Assembly (NCBI RefSeq): GCF_014268595.2 | Contig: NZ_CP077091.1 | Span: 1,882,501 to 1,946,500, forward strand | Length of the DNA stretch: 64,000 nt | Source: Pseudomonas hamedanensis | GTDB taxonomy: Bacteria > Pseudomonadota > Gammaproteobacteria > Pseudomonadales > Pseudomonadaceae | Direction: 5' to 3' | Shown here: piece after piece, positions 53,004-61,300 of the stretch | Layout of the letters: each line of letters starts with the position of its first letter | Position numbering within the stretch: the stretch's first letter is position 1 | Notes under the pieces: model-generated | The model's input: the letters and a program-made list of their open reading frames with translations, nothing else | What the model was told of the DNA's origin: nothing | The model's database searches: none | Made by a program: the position numbers and the translations under genes

Positions 53004-54653
53004 ATGTCCCAGCCCCCACGCGGTGCCATCCACGAATTGCTCACGCTTCTCAGGCCCTTCAGGCTCGTCGTCATTGTGTCGATCCTGCTGGGCATGGTCG
53101 GCGGCCTCAGCGTGACGGTGCTGCTGGCGACGATCAATTCGGCGCTGCATTCCGAAGCCGGCCTGACCCAGGGTGTCGTCGCCCTGTTTGCCGGGCTCTG
53201 CCTGCTGGCGCTGCTCAGTTCGATCTGCTCGGACATCGGCACCAACTTCGTCGGCCAACACATCATCGCCACCTTGCGCAAACAGCTGGGCGAGAAAGTC
53301 CTGTCGGCACCGATCGAGCAAATCGAGCGCTATCGCAGCCATCGCCTGATCCCGGTGCTGACGCACGACGTCGACACCATCAGCGACTTTGCCTTCGCCT
53401 TCGCTCCGCTGGCGATTTCCCTGACTGTGACGCTCGGTTGCATGGGTTATCTGGCGATGCTGTCGTGGCCGATGTTCCTGATCATGGTGGTCGCGATCAT
53501 CATCGGCACTGGCATTCAGTATTTCGCTCAGGGCCGAGGTATCCAGGGCTTCATGGCCGCGCGTGACGCCGAAGACGAACTGCAAAAACACTACAACGCC
53601 ATTGCCGAAGGCGCCAAGGAACTGCGCATCCACCGGCCGCGCCGTCAGCGCATGTTCGTTGCCGGCATCAAAACCACGGCCGAGTTCATCTGCCGCACGC
53701 AGATCCGCTCGATCAACACGTTCGTGATCGCCAAGACGTTCGGCTCGATGCTGTTCTTCGTGGTGATCGGCCTGGCGCTTGCCTTGCAGACCTACTGGCC
53801 GAGCGCCGACAAAACCGTCATGAGCGGTTTCGTCCTGGTGTTGCTGTACATGAAAGGCCCGCTGGAACATCTGGTCGGGACCCTGCCGATCGTCAGTCGC
53901 GCGCAAATCGCGTTCCGCCGTATCGCCGAGTTGTCGGAACAGTTTTCCTCGCCCGAACCGCACCTGTTGCTCGACGACCACGGCCAGAAAGCCCCGGCCG
54001 TTACCCGCCTCGAACTCAAGGACGTCAGTTATGCCTTCCCTGCCGTGCCGGGCAGCGAGGCGTTCCGTCTGGGCCCGGTCAATCTGACGATCGAACAGGG
54101 CGAGATCATTTTCATCGTCGGTGAAAACGGCTGCGGCAAGACCACCCTGATCAAGTTGCTGCTGGGCCTGTACCCGCCGCAACACGGTGAAATCCGCCTC
54201 AACGGGCAGCCCGTAAACGCCGAGAACCGCGACGATTACCGCCAGTTGTTCACCACGATTTTTGCCGACTACTACTTGTTCGACGACGTGGTGCAAGGCG
54301 ATACGCACATCCCCGATGACGCCAACAAGTACCTGCAACGCCTGGAAATCGCCCACAAAGTCAGCGTGCAGGACGGCAGTTTCACCACCACTGACCTGTC
54401 CACCGGGCAACGCAAGCGTCTGGCGCTGGTCAATGCCTGGCTCGAAGAACGGCCGGTGCTGGTATTCGATGAATGGGCGGCGGACCAGGACCCGACCTTC
54501 CGGCGGATTTTCTACACCGAGCTGCTGCCGGACCTCAAGCGGCTGGGCAAAACCATCATCGTGATCTCCCACGATGACCGTTATTTCGACGTCGCCGACC
54601 AATTGGTGCGCATGGAAGCGGGTCGCGTGATGACGGAGCTGGCGCCGGCCTGA
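53004..54653 (+). CDS. pvdE: Pyoverdine precursor ABC exporter (cyclic-peptide export type)
   Basis: A 549-residue inner-membrane exporter that carries acylated ferribactin to the periplasm. The start MSQPPRGAIHELLTLLRPF at 53004 gives the exact length of known PvdE. Six membrane spans lie in residues ~15-300. The ATPase has Walker A GENGCGKTTLIKLL, signature LSTGQRKRLALV (a variant of LSGGQ), Walker B VLVFDEWAADQDP and ISHDDRYF. It is the first gene after a PvdS box and is followed by fpvA. Confidence 0.96.
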   Translation: MSQPPRGAIHELLTLLRPFRLVVIVSILLGMVGGLSVTVLLATINSALHSEAGLTQGVVALFAGLCLLALLSSICSDIGTNFVGQHIIATLRKQLGEKVLSAPIEQIERYRSHRLIPVLTHDVDTISDFAFAFAPLAISLTVTLGCMGYLAMLSWPMFLIMVVAIIIGTGIQYFAQGRGIQGFMAARDAEDELQKHYNAIAEGAKELRIHRPRRQRMFVAGIKTTAEFICRTQIRSINTFVIAKTFGSMLFFVVIGLALALQTYWPSADKTVMSGFVLVLLYMKGPLEHLVGTLPIVSRAQIAFRRIAELSEQFSSPEPHLLLDDHGQKAPAVTRLELKDVSYAFPAVPGSEAFRLGPVNLTIEQGEIIFIVGENGCGKTTLIKLLLGLYPPQHGEIRLNGQPVNAENRDDYRQLFTTIFADYYLFDDVVQGDTHIPDDANKYLQRLEIAHKVSVQDGSFTTTDLSTGQRKRLALVNAWLEERPVLVFDEWAADQDPTFRRIFYTELLPDLKRLGKTIIVISHDDRYFDVADQLVRMEAGRVMTELAPA

Positions 54654-54748
54654 CCGCGAAACAGTGCGTGCGGACAATCCCGTCGCTGGCGATAGACGAT
54701 TTTTTCGCAGTGTGCGGGATTTATTTTTCCGGTTTCATCGGGTTGTTG

Positions 54749-54770
54749 CGTCTAATTATCATTAACTACA
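54749..54770 (+). promoter_or_regulatory. Candidate fpvA promoter / Fur-like site
   Basis: CGTCTAATTATCATTAACTA precedes fpvA by about 35 bases. CGTC resembles the -10 of iron-responsive ECF promoters, and ATTATCATTAA resembles half a Fur box. There is no TAAAT at the PvdS distance, so fpvA may depend on a different sigma factor, such as the FecI/FpvI-like one in this window. Confidence 0.4.
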
Positions 54771-54804
54771 AAACTGCACACGCCTTTCAGGAGCATTTGA
54801 AGTA

Positions 54805-57216
54805 ATGCACAGCCCATCCTTGTCCCGCGCACCACTGGCCACGGCGATCCAGCGTCAGACTCGGCGCCAGGTGATCCTGCCCCGCGCCCTGCTGACTACC
54901 CTGCTTCTGCTGGGTGCCGGTGAGGTCCTTGCGGCGCCGACCAGCATCAACGTTGCGGCCCAACCGCTGTCCAGTGCCTTGCAGCAACTCGGGCAACAGT
55001 CCAACTTGCAGATCATCTACGACCCGCAGCTGCTGCAAGGGCTGAAAGCCAACGCGGTGTCCGGCACTCTGGAGCCGGAAGAGGCCTTGCACCGTCTGCT
55101 GCTGGGGAGCGGCCTGACGTACCAGATTACCGGTAACACGGTGTCGTTGATTCCGGTCAGCGGCGCTGCCGGCGATGCCATGCAGTTGGGCGCGATCTCG
55201 ATTTCCGGCAAGGCACCGGGCTCGCAGACCGAAGGCACCGGGCTGTACACCACCTACTCGTCGAGTAGCTCGACGCGTCTGAACCTGACGCCGCGGGAAA
55301 CGCCGCAGTCGGTCACCGTGTTGACCCGCCAGCGTCTGGATGACCAGAAGCTGACCAACCTGACCGACGTGCTCGACGCCACCGCCGGCATCACCGTGAC
55401 CCGCAATGGCATGGGCACCGAGAACGACACTTACTGGTCGCGCGGCTCGCAGATCCAGAACTTTGAAGTAGACGGCGTACCGACCTCGACGCGTCTGGAC
55501 AACTACACCCAAAGCACCGCCATGTACGACCGCGTGGAAGTCGTCCGAGGCGCGACAGGCCTGATCAGCGGCCTGGGCAACCCGTCGGCAACCATCAACC
55601 TGATCCGCAAGCGTCCGACCGCTGAAGCACAGGCCAGCGTTACGGGCGAGGCCGGCAACTGGGATCGCTACGGCACCGGTATGGACGTTTCCGGCCCGCT
55701 GACCGAATCCGGCAACGTGCGCGGGCGGCTGGTCGTCGATTACAAGACCCAGGGCTCGTGGGTTGATCGCTTCAAGCAGGATTCGCAACTGGTCTACGGC
55801 ATCACCGAGTTCGACCTCAGCGAGGCGACACTGCTGACCGTCGGCTTCAGCTACCAGAAAACCCAGGTCGACTCGCCGATGCGCGGCGGCTACCCGTCGT
55901 ATTTCACCAACGGCGAAAAATCCCACGTTCACCGCTCGCTGAATACCTCGCCGGACTGGTCTTATAACGACCACGATCAAACCAACTTCTTCACCTCCGT
56001 CGAGCATCAGTTCGATAACGGCTGGAGCGGCAAGATCGAATACGGCCACACCGAGAACAAATTCGACCAGCTCTATGCCGTGGCCACCGGCACCCTCGAC
56101 CAGGCCACCGGCTCCGGCACGGGTCTGCTGCCGGTCCGCTGGTCCGGTACGCCGCGCCAGGACAATATTGACGCCTACTTCACCGGCCCGTTCTCGCTGT
56201 TCGGTCGCGAGCATGAGTTGATCCTCGGCGTAACCGCGACCAACTACAAGGAATCCACGCCGAGCTATGGCGACTGGCTGCGTGACTACAGCTTCAACGT
56301 TCCGGACATCAGCCACTGGGACGGCAACTCGCCAAAACCGGCCACGCCTGTCGTCAGCAAGGGCCATATGGAAGAGAAGCAACTGGGTACTTATCTGACC
56401 TCACGCTTCCACGTCACCGACGACCTGACCGTCATCCTCGGCGGCCGTCTGACGGATTGGAAACGTGACACCGACACCCAGCCATACGGCGGTGAAGCGA
56501 GTACGGTGAAAGAACGTGAGACCGGTATCTTCACGCCGTACACCGGTGTGGTGTACGACCTGGATGACAACTGGTCGCTGTACGCCAGTTACACCAAGAT
56601 CTTCAACCCACAGGCGTCCTACGTTCGCGACATCAACAACAAATCGCTCGCACCGACCGAAGGCAAAGGCTACGAAGTGGGCGTCAAGGGCACGTTCTTC
56701 GACGAGAAACTCAACACCAGCCTGGCCCTGTTCAAACTGGAGCAGGACAACCTCGCGGTGTGGATGTCTGACACCCAGGCTTATCGGCTGGAGCAAAGCA
56801 CCGAGACCAAGGGCGTTGAACTGGAGCTGAACGGCGAACTGGCTGAAGGCTGGCAAGCCTCTGCGGGCTACGCCTACAGCGTCACCACCAACGCCGACGA
56901 CGCGCGCATCGTCACCAACGCGCCGCGCCACATGCTCAAGACCTTCACCTCGTATCGCCTGCCCGGCGCGCTGGACAAGGTCACCGTCGGCGGTGGCGTG
57001 AACTGGCAATCGAAGATCGGCGAAGACCTGCGCTACTACGAGCAAGGCAGCTACGCGGTCACCAACCTGATGGCGCGTTACGACATCACCAAGAACCTCA
57101 GCGCCTCGCTCAACGTCAACAACCTGTTCGATCGCGAGTACTACTCGATGGTCTACTACGACGGCATGTACGGCGCTCCGCGCAACTTCATGACCAGCTT
57201 CAAGTACAGCTTCTGA
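54805..57216 (+). CDS. fpvA: Ferripyoverdine outer-membrane receptor (TonB-dependent, with signalling domain)
   Basis: An 803-residue outer-membrane receptor. After a signal peptide (ALLTTLLLLGAGEVLAAP) comes the STN signalling domain (SINVAAQPLSSALQQLGQQS to YQITGNTVSLIPVSG, residues ~48-122). A plug follows (ETPQSVTVLTRQRLDDQKLT, EVVRGATGLISGLGNPSATI), then a 22-strand barrel ending in a terminal aromatic, FMTSFKYSF. The STN domain marks it as a cell-surface signalling receptor acting through an FpvR-type anti-sigma factor, not present here. CAGGAG precedes the start. A terminator follows the stop. Confidence 0.94.
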   Translation: MHSPSLSRAPLATAIQRQTRRQVILPRALLTTLLLLGAGEVLAAPTSINVAAQPLSSALQQLGQQSNLQIIYDPQLLQGLKANAVSGTLEPEEALHRLLLGSGLTYQITGNTVSLIPVSGAAGDAMQLGAISISGKAPGSQTEGTGLYTTYSSSSSTRLNLTPRETPQSVTVLTRQRLDDQKLTNLTDVLDATAGITVTRNGMGTENDTYWSRGSQIQNFEVDGVPTSTRLDNYTQSTAMYDRVEVVRGATGLISGLGNPSATINLIRKRPTAEAQASVTGEAGNWDRYGTGMDVSGPLTESGNVRGRLVVDYKTQGSWVDRFKQDSQLVYGITEFDLSEATLLTVGFSYQKTQVDSPMRGGYPSYFTNGEKSHVHRSLNTSPDWSYNDHDQTNFFTSVEHQFDNGWSGKIEYGHTENKFDQLYAVATGTLDQATGSGTGLLPVRWSGTPRQDNIDAYFTGPFSLFGREHELILGVTATNYKESTPSYGDWLRDYSFNVPDISHWDGNSPKPATPVVSKGHMEEKQLGTYLTSRFHVTDDLTVILGGRLTDWKRDTDTQPYGGEASTVKERETGIFTPYTGVVYDLDDNWSLYASYTKIFNPQASYVRDINNKSLAPTEGKGYEVGVKGTFFDEKLNTSLALFKLEQDNLAVWMSDTQAYRLEQSTETKGVELELNGELAEGWQASAGYAYSVTTNADDARIVTNAPRHMLKTFTSYRLPGALDKVTVGGGVNWQSKIGEDLRYYEQGSYAVTNLMARYDITKNLSASLNVNNLFDREYYSMVYYDGMYGAPRNFMTSFKYSF

Positions 57217-57238
57217 TCCCGGGCCACGGCCTGAACAA

Positions 57239-57267
57239 ACGCACCGTCTGACGGTGCGTTTTTTTAT
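57239..57267 (+). terminator. Terminator of fpvA
   Basis: ACGCACCGT-CTG-ACGGTGCGT followed by seven T, 23 bases past the fpvA stop. Confidence 0.9.
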
Positions 57268-57286
57268 GCCCGCCTTTCATCGGCAA

Positions 57287-57321
57287 CAAAAAAGGCCGGA
57301 GGGGTTGCCCCGCTCCGGCCT
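57287..57321 (-). terminator. Terminator of the hydrolase / NRPS transcript
   Basis: On the minus strand GGCCGGAG and CTCCGGCC pair around CGGGGCAACCCC, which can itself pair, and are followed by TTTTTTG. It ends the leftward transcript of the NRPS and hydrolase genes. Confidence 0.87.
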
Positions 57322-57343
57322 TGGTGTGTGTGACAGGTCAGTC

Positions 57344-58297
57344 TTATGGGTAGAGCGCCTTGCGCAACACCTCGGTCAGCTCCTGATACACGCTTTCGAT
57401 TTCACCAGTGACCATCGGCATGCGCAGGAAGTCGTGCACCAGTGCGGAGTATTCCTTGCACTGCACTGCCACACCGCTCGCCTGCAGACGTTGCGCATAC
57501 GCATGGCCTTCATCGATCAACGGATCGAAGCCGGCGAGCGCCAGGTGAACCGGTGCGACACCGCGCAGGTTCGGCGCCAGCAACGGCGAGAAACGCCAGT
57601 CGGCGCGATCTTCTGCTGTGCGCGCGTAATGATCGTAGAACCACTCCAGCGTCGGACTTTCCAGCAGATAACCTTCGCTGAACAGTTCCCGCGATTCCGT
57701 GCTGCGCGACGCGTCGGTCACTGGATAACACAGCAGTTGCAGACACGGTTGCAGCGCCTGCGCACTGGCCGCCGCCTCAATCGCCAGCACCGTCGCCAGG
57801 GTAGCGCCGACGCTGTCACCGGCCAATGCCAGCCGTGAGCTATCGAGGTTCAGCGCGCCAGCCTGCTGCGCCAGCCAGGTCAGCGCGTCGGCGGCATCGT
57901 GCAACGCCGTGGGGAACTTGAATTCCGGCGCACGACGATATTCCACCGCTACCACGGCACATGGCGTGCGGTGACAGAACTCGCGGCAAATACCGTCGTG
58001 GGAATCAAGACTGCCTACTACAAAACCACCGCCGTGGAGGAACACCGTCACTGGCAGCGCCTGCTTGCTGTCGGTGACTGGCGTATAGATCCGCACCGCC
58101 AGCGAGTCACCGTCACGGGTCGGGTAACTCAGGTCGCGCGACAGCACCTGCGGTACTTGCCAGCGCATGCGCGCCGAAGATTGTTCGAACGCTTGCCGCG
58201 CCTGTGCTGGCATCTGCTGATGAAAAGCCTGCGTAGCGTCTGTCTGGTTGGCCTCGACCAAGTCGAGAAACGCAGCGATTTCCGGATTCAAAGACAT
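57344..58297 (-). CDS. Alpha/beta hydrolase of the hormone-sensitive-lipase family
   Basis: A 317-residue esterase-type protein. The oxyanion motif is TVFLHGGGFVVGSL (~residue 80), the nucleophile in ALAGDSVGATLAT (serine ~155), the acid in ALAGFDPLIDEG, and the histidine in ALVHDFLRMPMV. The ATG at 58297 is chosen because AGGA lies seven bases before it; the frame is open back to 58357. It lies 56 bases after the NRPS stop on the same strand, so it is probably co-transcribed, and could act on pyoverdine intermediates or an acyl chain. That link is inference. Confidence 0.88.
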   Translation of the reverse strand: MSLNPEIAAFLDLVEANQTDATQAFHQQMPAQARQAFEQSSARMRWQVPQVLSRDLSYPTRDGDSLAVRIYTPVTDSKQALPVTVFLHGGGFVVGSLDSHDGICREFCHRTPCAVVAVEYRRAPEFKFPTALHDAADALTWLAQQAGALNLDSSRLALAGDSVGATLATVLAIEAAASAQALQPCLQLLCYPVTDASRSTESRELFSEGYLLESPTLEWFYDHYARTAEDRADWRFSPLLAPNLRGVAPVHLALAGFDPLIDEGHAYAQRLQASGVAVQCKEYSALVHDFLRMPMVTGEIESVYQELTEVLRKALYP

Positions 58298-58353
58298 TAA
58301 GGACATCCTGGTGCGGCCCGCAGGCCGCCCCTCTATCGAAGGTTTAAAAAGGC

Positions 58354-61300
58354 TCACGCCGACTGCGCCAGGCAGTGTTCGATCAGCGCTTGCAACTCGC
58401 GCTGGTAATCGGCCATGAGGCGCTCGACGGTGCTGGTCCGGTAACGCCGTGTGCTGTAAATGCAGCGGAACGCCAAACGGCCGTTGTACACCTGCCCCAC
58501 CAGTTCCAGCCAGTTGGCCATGCCCGCGTCCATGTCATAGCTGTCGCCGATGTTGTCATCGGCCGGCACCAGCAAGGCCTGCTCGTCAAAGCTTTGATCG
58601 AACTGCCCCAGATAGTTGAAAGTCACGCGCGCCTGCGGCAGTGCCGCCAGACGCTGCGCCAGCGGCGCGCCCGCCATGTGTCGCAACGCGCCGTAGCCGA
58701 CCCCCTTGTTGGGCAGACTCTGCAGTTGATCGCGCACCGTGATGATCGCCTCGCCGATATCGGTGTCGTGCCCGGGCGCCAGACGCACCGGGAACATGGT
58801 GGTGAACCAGCCCAGGGTGCGGCTCAGGTCGAGGTCCTCGAAAAGGTCTTCGCGACCATGCCCCTCAAGTTGCACCAGCACCGACGTCTCATCGTTCCAG
58901 CGGCACAGCACGCGACCCAGCGCGGTCAACAACAGGTCGTTGATCTGCGTCTGGTAAACCGCCGGTGCCTGTTTGAGCAGACTGGCGGTCAACGTTTCAT
59001 CGAGGTTCATCACCGCCTCGGCGCGATGGCGCACCAGATTCTTGCCACGCGGGTTGTCACAACGCAGCTCTTTGCCGGGCTGGTCGAGGGTTTGCAGCCA
59101 GTAATCCAGCTCCTCGTCAATCAGCGTGCGGGTGTGCGCGCTGAGGTGTTCGGCCCAATCGCGAAAGCTGCTGGTGCGCACCGGCAGTTCGGGTTCGGCG
59201 CCCAGGCAATAGGCGTCGTATGCGGTTTGCAGATCCTGCAACAGAACCCGCCACGACACGCCGTCGATCACCAAGTGATGGATGACCAGCAACAGCCGCG
59301 CCTCGCCGTCCGGCAGCGTCGCCAGCAAGCCACGCACCAGAGGTCCCTCGCCCAGCTTCAGGCTGCGCTGCGCCTGATTGGCGAGCACTTCCAGTTCATC
59401 CTTGTCGGCCACTTGATGCACCCACAGCAACGGCGTCTGCCGGGCCTGTTGCCGGCACGCTTCGAGGCTCTGGTAATGCTGGGTCCAGACGCCGCCCTCG
59501 CGGACGAAGCGCAGGCGCAGCGCATCGTGCTGCTCCAGCATGGCCATCAGGCTTTTCTCCAGCGCCAGCGCATCGAGCGCCTGACGCGACCGCAGGATCA
59601 GCGCCTGGTTGAAGTGGTGCGGCGCAGCCATTTCCTCGTCGAAGAACCACTGCTGGATCGGGATCAGCGGGAACGCGCCCTCGCGCACCGCCCGAGTCTC
59701 CTCGGCGCTGGCACGGTGAACCGCTTGCTGGTCGAACAGATTACCGATGGTCTGGAACCGCATCAGGTCGCGCAGTTTCAGATCGAGTTTGAGCTGCGGA
59801 TGGTTACGCGCCCGGGAGATCACTTGCAGGCTCAGAATCGAGTCGCCACCGAGTTCGAAGAAATTGTCGCTCAAGCCCACCTGCTCAACCTGCAGCACTT
59901 CTGCCCAGATTTGCGCGAGCAAGGCTTCTTCCTCGGTGCGCGGTGCCACGTACTGTTCAAGCTGCACCTGCGGCTCTGGCAAGGCTTTGCGATCGAGTTT
60001 GCCGTTGGGCGAAACCGGCAGCCGCGTCAGGCACATGATCTGCGCCGGCACCATGTAATCCGGCAAGCGTGCACGCAGTTCGCTCTTGAGCCGCTCGACA
60101 GTGCGCGCCTCATCATCGCTGTCACACACCACATAACCGAGCAGTTGCTTGCCGGACACACCGTCACGGGCAATCACCACGGCGTCGGTGACACCGTCCC
60201 GCAAGCGCAGGCAGGCTTCGATTTCGCCGAGTTCGATACGGAAACCGCGCACCTTGACCTGATGGTCGGCGCGCCCGACGTAATCCATCATGCCGTCATC
60301 CCGCAGGCGTACCAGATCGCCGCTGCGATACAGGCGACTGCCCGGCGCACCGAACGGGTCCGGCACGAAACGTTCGGCGGTGATCGAAGCTCGCCCGTGA
60401 TAACCCCGGGCGACCCCGTACCCGCCGATGTGCAGTTGCCCGGACAGACCGGCCGGCAACGGATTCAGATCATCGTCCAGAATCCACAGCGAGCGCTGAC
60501 CGACAACGCGCCCGATCGGCGCATACGCTGCGGCGCAAGGCTCGTCGTGGGCGGCTTTCCAGAGCATCGGGGTGACCACGGTTTCGGTCGGCCCGTAGCC
60601 GTTGGTGATGTATTGCGGACGCAGGACGTTGCGCACCTCTTGCAGGGTCTGCTCCGGCACCGCGTCACCCCCCAGGCAATAGATGCGGACCTTGGGCGCG
60701 CTCGAACCACTGGCCTGCACGTATTCGGCGACTTGCTTGAGATAGGCCGGCGGAAAACAGGCAATGTCGATCGACAGGGTCCGCAACGCGTGGCTGGTCT
60801 GCTCCGGCGTCCACAGTTCATTGTCGCGCAGCACCAGCGTGCCGCCGAACGCCAGCGTAGTCAGCCAACGTTCATGGGCACCGTCAAACGCGAACGACAT
60901 GAAATGCAGTTCGCGGGTGGTGTGGTCCATTTCATACAGCTCGCGGATCGCCTGGCAGTGCATGCTCAGCGGGCCGTGGGTGACCGCCACGCCCTTGGGC
61001 AAACCAGTGGAACCGGAGGTGTAGATCAAATACGCCAGGGTGTCTTCGCACACCGCCACCGGTGGCGCCGTGTCTGGGTAAACGCTGCCGTCGAAACCAT
61101 CGAGGTCAACCCGTGGCAACCCGTGCGGCAACGGCAGACGCGCCGACAATTGGCCACGACTGATCATCAGCGCCATGCCGGAATCTTCGATCATGAAGGC
61201 CAGGCGATCACGCGGATAGTCGATGTCCAGCGGCACATAGGCCGCGCCGCTCCTGAACACCGCGAGCAACGCCACGAGCATGTCCAGCGAGCGCTCCAGC

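Noticed and set aside
54654..54804. A PvdS box before fpvA
   Set aside because: No TAAAT occurs 16 bases before a CGT in this gap; only a CGTC and a Fur-like half site are seen.
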